Shown here one piece after another: positions 1 through 12,800 of a DNA stretch of 64,000 nucleotides; the first letter of the stretch is position 1, and each line of letters starts with the position of its first letter. The translations under genes and the position numbers were made by a program. Below the pieces are notes generated by a model. That model was given only the letters and a program-made list of their open reading frames with translations. It made no database searches and was not told the DNA's origin. The stretch comes from Neoarius graeffei. Taxonomy: Eukaryota > Chordata > Actinopteri > Siluriformes > Ariidae. Where the stretch lies: assembly GCF_027579695.1 (NCBI RefSeq), contig NC_083569.1, positions 71,992,149 to 72,056,148 of the forward strand, written 5' to 3'.

Positions 1-450
1 TGGCTGCCACGGCCAAACGCTAAAGAAATTCTAAAAACCGGGTATGTTTCCTGTGAAGCTTAGTCCAAAGTTGCGATTTACCAAGTTTGGGAGAAATTGT
101 TCAAAAATTGAGGGAGGAGAAGCGTTTTAAGTGATTTTCACAAAATTCAAAATGGCGGGAAAACTATATGGGCGGAAAATGACGTCATGGGGTCCGTTGG
201 ATTCGTCTTGACCCAAGGACTCCAGGGATACCAAGTTTTTGAAAATCGGACCAACGGTTCAAAAGTTACAAGCAGAAATGTACCTGCAACTTTGACCTGT
301 TGGTGGCGCTAAAGTGTTTGAGGTAGAGGCCTGAAATTCGCTGAGAGTAATGTTGACACTGTCTAGAATCAGTGTGCAAAATTTCCCAACTTTTTACCAG
401 ACGGTTCTATGGGCTGCCATAGACTTGCAGAGGCGGAAGAACGTTGAATA

Positions 451-572
451 ATAATAATAAGAAACAGTAGAATCCCTATGGGTGCCTTCGCAGCTTTGCT
501 GCTTGGCCCCCAATAATAAGAAACAATAGAATCACTATGGGTGCCTTCGCAGCTTCGCTGCTTGGCCCCCAA
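451..572 (+). repeat. Two-copy tandem unit (about 60 bp)
   Basis: Two imperfect copies of a unit with CAATAATAAGAAACA and CTATGGGTGCCTTCGCAG, followed by GCTGCTTGGCCCC. Positions 1-450 upstream look like more of the same dispersed repeat; no exon was found there. Confidence 0.7.
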
Positions 573-676
573 TAATTGTTGTATAAAATATGTTTTGGCT
601 ATATTTCACCTAGGGCATGCACATTTTACAGAAGTATCTTGCCCTTTGGATATGGCTGGTGTGTGTGTGGTGTTAC

Positions 677-870
677 CTGTGTATTCCAGAGCATGTGATA
701 CAGAGAGTTATGCCCAGGTTAATGGAGGCCCAGTCTGGTCCTGGCTCTCCACAGTCACAACACTGGCTGTTTCCAGGTATCGCCTGCACCTCCTCTAGGG
801 CTTTACAGTCCTTTTGCTCCCCAACACCCAGACTCACACTGCTCGCTGACACAGAGCTGCAGCGCTCCCT
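677..870 (-). CDS. acap1: ACAP1-like exon 14 (ArfGAP zinc finger)
   Basis: 194 nt. A Ser-rich linker, then [20 protein letters not shown] and [14 protein letters not shown]: the C-x2-C-x16-C-x2-C ArfGAP finger. The split codon at the donor GTAACA gives the Arg of GIHR. Acceptor GTGACAG. Separated from exon 13 by 11.7 kb. Confidence 0.95.
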
Positions 871-3800
871 CTGTCACAAACACAAATGCACTGTACAGTC
901 ATCTTATATGTACATACTGGCACAGGCCCTTATTCATCAGAGTCACACAGAAACAAGAGCAGATCTGTGCACATGGAATGATGCAAGAATGAATGAATCT
1001 GATTAATGAAAATTATTTGGTGATTAAAGCACAAATTATGAATCCGCTTCAGCGGCATGGAAATAAGCTCCATTCACAAGTCCCTTATTTACATGTCATA
1101 AGCATACAACAGGCATCAATTTACTGCCATACGGTACATGTATAATTTACATGAAATATGCACACAGGTGTTATAACAGTGAATAAACAGGAAAGCATTC
1201 AACAAACTCTCCAGCTCAGAGGAAACAAAAAGAGGGAAGATATTCATTTCAGTGAAGCTGTGCTTTAAAGATAAACTGCCTTTCAGATTTTTCAAGTGTA
1301 GGTCATAAAAAGAATTTTCCCGACACCCAATTATTTTTCTTTAGTGGACTGAAAGCTACTGAATTCAAGATCACAGACTTCCAATTTTATTAGCTTTTTT
1401 TTTAAATATAAATAGAACAATTAAATATGAATTTAGGGCCATGTGGCCCTAAATTCTCAGCTATTTTTTCTTGTTTCACCATGATCCAATTCAAGATAGT
1501 ACATCATGTGGTGGGCTTTCCCCGTTCGCGCAAAGCACTGTGGGATACAAATTTGAAACAGGAGAGAAAATTGGAAGATGAAAATGACACGTGAAAGACC
1601 AACTACAGTAACGGAAATTGAGAAGAAAAGATTTTATGTTGCGAAGGAAAGGAAATGCAGGACCAAACTAATAAATATTGGCAGTCAACGAGCACCTTGG
1701 TGTGATCAGCTGTTCGTTTAGCGACGGAATGATGGAACTGAGGCGGCACGGTTAGCGCTGTCGCCTCACAGCAAGAAGGTCCGGGTTCGAGCCCCGTGGC
1801 CGGCGAGGGCCTTTCTGTGCGGAGTTTGCATGTTCTCCCCGTGTCCGCGTGGGTTTCCTCCGGGTGCTCCGGTTTCCCCCACAGTCCAAAGACGTGCAGG
1901 TTAGGTTAACTGGTGACTCTAAATTGACCGTAGGTGTGAGTGTGAATGGTCGTCTGTGTCTATGTGTCAGCCCTGTGATGACCTGGCGACTTGTCCAGGG
2001 TGTACCCCGCCTTTCACCCGTAGTCAGCTGGGATAGGCTCCAGCTTGCCTGCGACCCTGTAGGCATTTTCTGGCATGCCCTAGATGTACTATGGGAATTG
2101 TTCTTGTTCTATCACTTCTCCAGTATGGTACAGCCTTAAAATATGCAACACCTGTTTAAATACTGGGAGACAATAAAACATGCACTGGGTCATTTGTTGC
2201 CATTTTGAGTTTAAGTGTCACGTCCATAACGCTGGAATTGCTCCTATAGTTCATTGAAAATGATACAAAGACAACATATCAAATTGATGTCAGCAAGAAG
2301 TTTAAAAAAAAAAAGTTGAGACAGGGGCATTATTACCACTGTATTGCATCACCTCAATTTTTAACACCACTCTGTAAACATTTGGGAACTGAAGAGACCA
2401 ATTGCTGTAGTTTTGAAAGAGAAATGTTGAAAGAGAAACTGTTGCCCGATATACAATTTCAGTCGCTCAACAGTTCAGGGTCTCCTTTGTCATATTTCGC
2501 ACTTCATAACGCGCCAAATGTTTTAAATGGGAAACAGGTCTGGACTGCAGGTAGGCCCGTTTAGCACTCAGACTCTTACAATGGAGCCATGCAGTTTTAA
2601 TATGTGCAGAAAGCGGTTTGGCATCGTCTTGCTGAAAGAATCTTTCCTGAAAAAGATTTTGTCTGGATGGCACCATATTGATGTACACACACTTTTCAGA
2701 GCATTCAGCATATTGTTTATATCTGGTTTTAACTTGCATTTGTGGATGCAGTAATGAACTGTTTTCACAAACAATGGTTTTCTGAAGTGTTCCTGAGCCC
2801 ATACAGTGATTTCCACTACAGACACGTGTCTGCTTTTAACGCAGTGTTGCCTGAGGGCCTGAAGATCACAGGCATCCAATGTCAGTTTTCAGCCTTGTCT
2901 CCCTCATACAGAGATTTCTCCAGATTCTCTGAATCTTTTAATGAGATTATGTACCATAGGTGTGATCTCCAAATTCTTTGCAGTTTTACACTGAGGAACG
3001 TTATTCTTAAATAGTTGTACTGTTTTAGGGTTGGGCGGTATTACGGTAAGAAGGTATCCCGAGGTATCCAAAAGTACCAACGGTATCGGTCTCATTACCG
3101 TCATTTAAAAAAATATATATAATATCTAAATAAATATGGAGTACATGAGGTCATAATATAAAATAATAAATTGAAGATCATCCCGAATAACTGTGTGATC
3201 GTATTTTCACTAATTCTATCAATTTCCTAATGAAGTTCTCATTGCGTGCAGGGTTGTTTATGTCGTTACCATGGCAACCCTGCGTGACCTTTGGAGTCTG
3301 ACAGAAAGCTTCGCAAGAGACTGAGACCGGGGGTGTCATGGCTCAGATGGCTAAGGCACCGTACCATAAATCCGGGGACCCGGGTTCGATTCCGACCCGA
3401 GGTTATTTCCCGATCCCGTCTCTCTCTCCCCCGCTCATTTCCTGTCTTTCTATACAGTCCTATCTAAAAAAAAAAAAAAAAGAGAGAGAGACTGAGACCG
3501 CGGTTGAAAGATGGCAAGTCAAGATAACGAGTTAGTGGCAAAAAAAATACAACATCGGCAGTGTGGCAGTATTTTGGTTTCAAACCAAACGAAAAATCTA
3601 ATATGTCCCCTAAGGCACACCATAGCCTGGGGTACTCCACTTCCACGAGATCTCTCCAATGAGTTGTGTTTTGAGTAGGTTACATGAGTAACAACAAGGT
3701 AAAATAATATAACGTATGACATTTGGGATGTGGGTAATAAACGTTTGAAATGTCATCTACTGAAGAAACGGAAGAAAACATCGTAGCGTAAACTGTTAGG

Positions 3801-6800
3801 TTTCTGGTGGGAATTAGCAATGCGCTTGCTATCTTTGTTGGCTGTGTTAAACCGTATGGATTTAAGTGGAATAATTGTAAGGAGTTATGTAATCAAGACA
3901 ACGTTTTAAGCAAGGTAAGGCCATTTGATTATTAATTTCCCCGCCATGGCATGACGTGGGCCCATATGATTTTGCCTTGTGCAGCTATCACGCATTTGAA
4001 TTAGGTTCGCCTCATTTGCGCTGAAGAATATGGTTTATCGCGCAGTCTAAACGGACTTGGGTGTTGGTTGATTCTTTTCCTTTTTTTTATTTCCCATGCT
4101 TGAAAGGGTACGATCCTGCTCATCGTGTAGTTTTTTTTGATGGAGTAGGTGAAATAGTGCTGCAAATGGCGTTTCAACGCAGACATGTGTAAACGACAGT
4201 TGAATGCTATTTTCAAGATGAAGGAAGAGTTGCGTGATGCTTTGAAATATCTCTTAATCCATTCATCAATGCATAAAATTCGCTTTGCTGCTTAATCCAT
4301 ACCACAATGCACACAATTCGCTATGCTGCTTTTAAATAGTACATTTGAGGCATAGGCGCACGTTACACAGTAGGCCGAAACAAAATATTTTTTTTTCTCG
4401 GTAATACCGTATACCCCGGGAAAACACAGACAGTTTAAAGGTATCAAAATTTGGATACCGCCCAACCCTATACTGTTTACCTATGCAGTCTTTCACAGAG
4501 CGTTGAACCCCTACCCATCTTTACTTCCGAGAGACTCCGCCTCTCTGGGATGCTCTTTTTGTACCCAATCATGTTACCGCCCTGTTGCCAATTAACCAGA
4601 TTAGTTTTCTTTTTAGCATTACATGACTTTCAGTTGCCCCGTCCCAACTTTTCTGAAATGTGTTGCTGACATCAAATTCAAAATGAGCACACATTTAAAA
4701 AAAAAACAAAAAAAACAAAAAAAAACATCAGTTTGAATATTTGATATGTCGTCTTTGTACCATTTCCAATGAAATATAGGGTTTCCATGACTTGCAAATT
4801 TTCACATTGTAAAACAAAAACGGTTTCCCAACTTTTTTTGGAATTAGGGTTGTACTTTCTTTACTTGCTATAATTACTGATATTGAGTCATCATTAAACT
4901 ACAAATCAAGCATTTTCAGGTTAAAATATTATGGTCAAATGTACACATTCTGATCAGATGTAAGCTAGATCATAAGTATAAGCCAAATGTGAAACAGAGG
5001 AATAAGGAATCAAAGTTAGTGGAATTTGAACCTGCTCATTGTACACTTAGCTTTGTCCACATGCCCCACAAGTGTGACAAATAAGAGCATTGTGTGTGTA
5101 GTAAATATCAAGAACAGTATGATATCTGACAGATCCATGTACATTTTGGTCATTCTATTTCCCTTTCAGAAAAACAGAAATGAGAAAATGAAAAAACAAA
5201 AAATGTTTTGATTTTTCATTTCAAAATACAAAAATGAATGGAAATTCATCTTTTGTTTTCATGCCCAGAAACAGCATATACAATTTAAGATGACTTAATT
5301 TTTGCTTTATCCTTTGTGAAACAGAAGATAGCCTTTTTTTTCCATTTTCTCTAACAAAGCTTTCCACACGCGCGTGTCCCATAAACAAATAACCCAGAAG
5401 TTTCACCTGAAATATGCGGCAAGTTTTTCTGCACTCATGCCCTCCTCCCTGAGAAACACTTTTGTTTCAGAAAACGACGTACTGCTCCATGCTTTTTCAG
5501 TGGACAGTCCAGCCAGCCAGGTGTTTGAATTATAGGAACATTTACCACTCATGCACATGGGCCGACCACAGCTTCCGGTTTCAGAAAATGGAGGGTGGGG
5601 GAAAACCCTGGCTCTTTTCTGTTTTCTTACAATTTTATTTTTGTTTTACCAAGGAGAAAACAAAAATCAAATCCCTTTTAAAGTTTTGTATGAGCAAAGG
5701 CTGAAGAGGACTGGTGGTTTTCGTTATTCATTTTTGGACACTGAAATAAAACAGCATCCACTTTAATTTTCTCATTTCTGAAATGAAAATAGAATGACCA
5801 AAATGTACGTGTCAGTGTAAGCCTCAATTTAAAAAATAAATAAATAAATAAGTTTATAAAAACTCTGCTCAGCACCTTTATAAAATCAGGAGTGTGTAGC
5901 TTATTCTGTATGTTTGAAGTAACAGAACAAAGACAGTATGAGGAAAATTTAGAAATTGAATGAACCAGTAAAGTACCATTTTATTCTCCATTTTCATTTA
6001 AATAGAAATATTTCCCATTTCATGGTTATACTCATTGCTTTTGGTACTTCATTTACAAGTTCATCTATCTTTAAAGGTTTATAAATTCTCGGTCAACACC
6101 ATGCTAAATTCTTAGCACATGCGATCTGATATGATTATGTAAAGGAAATGTACCTGATTTTTAATAATACTTAATCCAATACTTGGCTGTTAGCTGCTTG
6201 TTAGAGGGCCAACGCATTCGCTACTAAACTTCCATGACCAGCTGAAGCAAGGTTAAATATAACCACTATCAAAAATGGGGGAAACAGGAGGCTCTTGAAT
6301 AACGCAAGAGAAAAGCATTCACTCTATTGTCCAGAAATCGTAAGCTTGAATCCCGATGATGCTACAGCCATCCATGGATGGAAGTCAAGGAAGAAAAACT
6401 GCCAGACTTTTACATGTTCTCTGGGTGAGAGTGTGTCATTACTTTCTCTCCACTCTCAATCAAAAGTCACTCTAGGCAATTGTGGGCATCTCTGAGCTCA
6501 TGTACGCAGAAGAGGGTAGACGGTGCTTTCCTCGGAGTTTATAACAATGCCCTGTGATGTAGCACAAGCAGCAGTTTGAGTATGAGCACGGAACTCAGCC
6601 TTCAAGTCTGGCGACGAGAAGGCACTGAGAACAGCAACAGCAAACTTGAACCGTGCCATCAGATTAGTAAAGTGTGCTCATAGTTAAAAAAAAAAAAAAT
6701 CCAGGACTTTTCCCGCGACAACACCAGGGATATGTGGAAAGGCATACGGGCTATCACAAATTACAGGATAGCCCCTCCCGAGCATGATGACGACGACGAC

Positions 6801-9800
6801 GCAGACTTCCTCAATGAACTCTAACTTTGAGGCACTAAATAACACTCCTGGAGTGAAAGCTGTTCCCCATCAGGATGAAAAGGCACCCTGTCTTGATACA
6901 GCTGAGGTGCGGAGGACTCTGAGGAGAGTCAACACACGGAAGGCCCTGGGCCCCGATAATATTCCTGGTCAGGTGCTCAGGGAATGTGCAGACCAGCTGG
7001 CTCATGTTCTAACAGACCTCTTCAACACCTTACTGGATCAAGCCAAAGTCCCATCATGTTTCAAGACTGCTACCATCATCCCAGTGCCAAAAAAAAAAAA
7101 AACTCATATCACATCACATCACTCAATGGCTACTGGCCTGTCGCACTCAGTCCTATTATGAAATGCTTTGAGAGGCTGGTAAAGGAGTGCATCACCTCCA
7201 GGCTCCCTCCCACATTCGACCCCTTCCAGTTTGCCTACCAGCCAAACCGCTCCACTGAAGACACCATCTCCTCCGCTCTTCACCTGAGCCTTGCACACCT
7301 GGAGGAAAACACTACTCATGTGCGCATGCTGTTCCTGGACTTCAGTTCAGCGTTTAATACGATCATTCCACAGCATCTGGTGAACAAACTGGGTCCCCTG
7401 GGCTTCAGCAACCCCCTGTGCAACTGGCTGCTAGACTTCCTCACTGAAAGACCAGTCAGTGCGGATTGGACAGAACACCTCCAGTGTCATCACCCTCAGC
7501 ACAGGCTCCTCTCAGGGCTGTGTCCTGAGCCCTTTGCTGTTCACTCTTACCCCTTTTCCACCAAATCAGTTCCAGGGCTGGTTCGGGGCCGGTGCTGGCT
7601 CACAACTTGTTCAACTTGCAAGCCAGCTGAGAACCAGTTTGCTTTTCCATAGCTCAGGGTGCTAAGGGGAGCCACATCATTACGTTGCTGTATACGTCAG
7701 TTACATCACTGCGTTTGCATAAACCTTGGCACAAACATTGAAGCAACAACACAGAAGAAGCAGCAGCAGCAACAACAACAGATGACTTCGCGTTTGTACA
7801 GCTGCTGCTTGTCACTTAAAAATGGCGACCTTTCGCAGTCTTGCTATTGTTGGTCTTAACAACTCTGCCGCCCCCCCGCAAGCGGTTCTTTCCTCTGGCC
7901 CAGCAAAGAGTTGGTGCTAGCCTGGAACCGGTTTTTCTGGCCCCAGAGCCAGTTCTTTGTCAGTGGAAACAGAAAACCCGGTTCCAAACTAAGCACTGGC
8001 CCCGAACCAGCCCTGGAACTGCTTTGGTGGAAAAGGGGCATCTGATGACACACGACTGTGTCCCCAGGGCTACCAGCAACCACACTGTGAAGTTTGCAGA
8101 CAACACAACAGTGGTGGGTCTCATCAGGGACGATAACGACCTGGCCTACAGAGAGGAGGTAGAGCAGCTGGTGGGCTGGTGCAGGGAAAACAACCTGATC
8201 CTGAACGTGGACAAAACTAAAGAGACCATTGTTGACTTCAGGAAAAAACAACCCAGCCACGCTCCATTTCTCATCAACAACACAGCCATGGACGTGGTCA
8301 ATAGCACCAAGTTCCTGGGGGTGCACATCACTGACAACTTCATCTGGTCTGTGAACACTGCATCACTGGTCAAGAAGGCACAGCAATGTCTGCACTTCCT
8401 GTGTAGGATGAGGAGAGCCCACCTGCCCCCATCCATCCTCACTACATTCTACAGAAGCACCATAGAGAGCGTTTTAACCAGCTGTATCTCTGTGTGGTGT
8501 GGAGGCTGCGGTGCCTCTGACTGGAAGAATGTAAGGAGAGTGGTGAGGACAGCAAAGAAAATCATTGGGACTTCTCTTCCCTCCATTCAGGACATTGCAC
8601 CAAGACACTGCATGTCTCGAGCCAGAAACATCAGTGACCCCTCACATCCTCATTATGGACTGTTCTCACCTCTGGCATCTGGAAAGAGGTTCCATAGCAT
8701 TAAGTGCAGGACCACCAGGTTCTGTAACAGCTTTTTCCCCCAGGTCACCAGACTGCTGAACTCCAAACTTCTATTTATACTTGCACATTTCCTAATCCCA
8801 CAGATCACTTTATACTATTGTACTTTATAATACTTTTGCTGCTGCATAATTTAATACACTTCCTATTTGCAGGGGTGATAGCGTTCCGGCGCCGCGCCGG
8901 ATTTCCGGCGTACCGTGGCTGGGGAAAAAAAAAATAAAAATCTAGTTCGCCCATTGTCCTGTGTCATTCTGAGATGCGCAGATAGACAGTAAAGGGAATT
9001 CGCATGATATGGAACTAGTGGGAAAAAAGTGCCGTGATGGCACTTTTTTCCCACTAGTTCCATAACATGCGAATTCCCTTTACTGTCTATCTGCGCATCT
9101 CAGAATGACACAGGACAATGGGCGAACTAGATTTTTTTTTTTTCCCCAGCCACGGTACGCCGGAAATCCGGCGCGGCGCCGGAACGCTATCACCCCTGTA
9201 TTTAATTCTGTGCTGAGCCAAACTGCAACAAAATTTCATTCATTCAGTGTACACCTGTTGCATATTGAATGACAAAGGTTGTCCAAGTTTGAATAGTGTC
9301 TGGCTTCACTTGTCTCAGAGGAAGCACATTAGCCTTCATCCTCCTTGGTTGCTAACTGTAGAACGATGGGGACACCTGACCGGTTGGCAGAAATTGGTTG
9401 AAACCAAAATTGTAAAATGTTGAATCAATGAGGGTTCAAATAATAAAATAAATTTTGTGGACATGCAGCAGTTGTCTCTGACAACTGTTGATACACTCCC
9501 TCCCCAGCCTTAAAGTTCCTTTGTTTTCATTCATTTAAAGTTAGATTGCCTTTCAGATTTTTCAAGTGCAAGTTATAAAAATAATTTTCCCCAACACCCA
9601 ATTATTTTTGTTTACTGGACCGAAAGCTACTGAATTTGAATCACGGACTCCCAATTTTATTAGTTATTTTTGAAGAGAACAATTAATGAATTTAGGGCCA
9701 CGTGGCCCTAAATTCTCCACTATTTTTTCCTGCTTCACCATGACCCAATTCAAGACACTACAGTGGTGCTTGAAAGTTTGTGAACCCTTTAGAATTTTCT

Positions 9801-12800
9801 ATATTTCTGCAGAAATATGGCATAAAACATCAGATTTTCACACAAGTCCTAAAAGTAGATAAAGAGAACCCAGTTAAACAAATGAGACAAAAATATTATA
9901 CTTGGTCATTTATTTATTGAAGAAAATGATCCAATATTAGATATCTGTGAGTGGCAAAAGTATGTGAACCTTTGCTTTCAGTATCTGGTGTGACCCCCTT
10001 GTGCAGCAATAACTGCAACTAAACGTTTCCAGTAACTGTTGATCAGTCCTGCACACCAGCCTGGAGGAATTTTAGCCCGTTCCTCCGTACAGAACAGCTT
10101 CAACTCTGGGATGTTGGTGGGTTTCCTCACATGAACTGCTCGCTTCAGGTCCTTCCACAACATTTCGATTGGATTAAGGTCAGGACTTTGACTTGGCCAT
10201 TCCAAAACATTAACTTTATTCTTCTTTAACCATTCTTTGGTAGAACGACTTGTGTGCTTAGGGTCGTTGTCTTGCTGCATGACCCACCTTCTCTTGAGAT
10301 TCAGTTCATGGACAGATGTCCTGACATTTTCCTTTAGAATTCGCTGGTATAATTCAGAATTCATTGTTCCATCAATGATGGCAAGCCATCCTGGCCCAGA
10401 TGCAGCAAAACAGGCCCAAACCATGATACTACCACCACCATGTTTCACAGATGGGATAAGGTTCTTATGCTGGAATGCAGTGTTTTCCTTTCTCCAAACA
10501 TAACGCTTCTCATTTAAGCCAAAAAGTTCTATTTTGGTCTCATCCATCCACAAAACATTTTTCCAATAGCCTTCTGGCTTGTCCACGTGATCTTTGGCAA
10601 ACTGCAGACGAGCAGCAATGTTCTTTTTGGAGAGCAGTGGCTTTCTCCTTGCAACCCTGCCATGCACACCATTGTCGTTCAGTGTTCTCCTGATGGTGGA
10701 CTCATGAACATTAACATTAGCCAATGTGAGAGAGGCCTTCAGTTGCTTAGAAGTTACCCTGGGGTCCTTTGTGACCTCGCCGACTATTACACGCCTTGCT
10801 CTTGGAGTGATCTTTGTTGGTCAACCACTCCTGGAGAGGGCAACAATGGTCTTGAATTTCCTCCATTTGTACACAATCTGTCTGACTGTGGATTGGTGGA
10901 GTCCAAATGGTTTTGTAACCTTTTCCAGCCTGATGAGCACCAACAATGCTTTTTCTGAGGTCCTCAGAAATCTCCTTTGTTCGTGCCATGATACACTTCC
11001 ACAAACGTGTAGTGAAGATCAGACTTTGATAGAGCCCTGTTCTTTAAATAAAACAGGGTGCCCACTTGCACCTGATTGTCATCCCATTGATTGAAAACAC
11101 CTGACTAATTTTACCTTCAAATCAACTATAATTTTAGGGGGAAATTGAAATTTAAAATTCGCAGTGTTAGGACAACATTAAAAATGTTCAGTATTTCTAT
11201 TTGTGGAGTAAAGCTATGAAACAGTTTGAATGTGGAGCTCATGAAATGTACAACTATAAACCAGTTCAAAAAAAAAGGTATAAGGAACAGATCTTTATGA
11301 GGTATAGGGAGGAGGAATTACAATAACATTCTATTGATATAAGTGTATATGGGTACATACGGATATATACATTTATATCATAATGAGTTGTGTGTGTGTG
11401 TGTGTGTGTGTCTGCGTATGTATGGATGTGTATAGTTATAGGTATGTGTATATGTATGTACTATATACATGTATGTACATCTGCATAACAAGTACCTGTA
11501 GATATGATTTGGTCGATATTATACCATGTTGGTATGTCTTGGTATGTTTTCTTTTTGTTTGTTGCTTTTGTATATATAGTTTATTATGGCGGAAAGTGAC
11601 GTTTGATTAGTGGTGGTATAGAGGGTTAGGATTTGATAAGTTATTTACTTCTTCCTAATCCTTTCCAAACATTATTATGTTACAGTTACCGGAAACGTTT
11701 AGTTGCAGTTATTGCTGTACAAGGGGGTCACACCAGATACTGAAAGCAAAAGGTTCACATACTTTTGCCACTCACAGATATGTAATATTGGATCATTTTA
11801 CTCAATAAATAAATGACCAAGTAGAATATTTGTGTGTTATTTGTTTAACTGGGTTCTCTTTATCTACTTTGACTTGTGTGAAAATCTGATGATGTTTTAG
11901 GTCATATTTATGCAGAAATATAGAAAATTCTAAAAGGGTTCACAAACTTTCAAGCACCACTGTATTTGCTAGTGAATCCCCTCAAATTAAATAACTTCCC
12001 AGCCACAGAATGGTCTGTTTCTTTTAGATATTACAGAAATAAACATACATGACCATCCATCCATTATCCGTAACCGCTTATCCTGTGCGGGGTCGCAGGA
12101 AAGCTGGAGCCTATCCCAGCTGACTACGGGTGAGAGGCGGGGTACACCCTGGACAAGTTGCCAGGTCATTGCAGGGCTGACACAGAGACAACCATTCACA
12201 CCTACGGTCAATTTAGAGCCATCAATTAGCCTAACCTGCATGTCTTTGGACTGTGGGGGAAACCGGAGCACCCGGAGGAAACCCACGCGGACACGAGGAG
12301 AACGTGCAAACTCCATACAGAAAGGCCCCCGTTGGCCACTGGGCTCGAACCCAGGACCTTCTTGCTGTGAGGTGACAGTGCTAACCACATCACTGTGCCA
12401 CCCAAACATACAATCACAATGACCAAATTTCAAAGGGAACTAAATTTCACTGATTTTATGAAATCGAAAAGCTGTCTAGCTTTAAGCAAGTGCTCAGTCA
12501 GTCAATCTGATAAATAGACCTGATGAGCCCCAAATGTTTAAGTGTGTGTCTTACAGGGCTGCATGTGTCCTCCCTCCTCTCCTGAAATGCTGAAGCAATG
12601 CTGTTCTGCACAGCACTCATCCAGCCTTGCTGCTGTCGCTCTGAATCTGCCTGCAATAGACAGGTCCTACACACACAAAAATGTAGCCTCATTACATGAC
12701 AGAATATAGTTACAGGCACAGTGTATAGATACACTTTTTTTCAGTTCACTTCAGTAACATCTCATCTCATACAGTAAACTGACATCACAACAAGCATGCT

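Larger units (their letters stand above)
2215..4853 (-). mobile_element. Degraded Tc1-like transposon split by a hAT element
   Basis: Minus-strand fragments read as a Tc1-type transposase: [14 protein letters not shown] near 2910-3000 ([11 protein letters not shown]), [10 protein letters not shown] and YCIHKCKLK in 2570-2850. The right end (…CCAACTTTTTTTGGAATTAG) has the TIR style of this fish family next to TA. Frameshifted and not functional. Interrupted by 3026-4470. Confidence 0.7.
9761..11962 (-). mobile_element. Tc1 element whose 5' end is replaced by an inverted 3' end
   Basis: TIRs CAGTGGTGCTTGAAAGTTTG and its complement, TA on both sides (9759, 11963). The left arm 9761-10040 (TIR plus transposase 3' end) is repeated inverted at 11682-11962. 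The true 5' TIR is missing; unrelated DNA with (GT)n fills 11139-11681. Confidence 0.85.
9535..12485 (-). mobile_element. TTAA-bounded family, copy 2, carrying nested Tc1 and SINE
   Basis: TTAA at 9535 and 12482. Left arm 9535-9760 ends at the Tc1 insertion; right arm resumes at 11963 and is split by a SINE at 12050. Contains the GAATTTAGGGCCACGTGG palindrome. Orientation opposite to copy 4. Confidence 0.75.

Noticed and set aside
541..1006. Open frames of 85 and 129 codons on the plus strand
   Set aside because: They are antisense to ACAP1 exon 14, whose minus-strand zinc-finger reading is clearly the coding one.
3340..3410. Functional tRNA genes at SINE heads
   Set aside because: A and B boxes are present but the bodies continue into SINE sequence and have target duplications; no proper cloverleaf end was seen.
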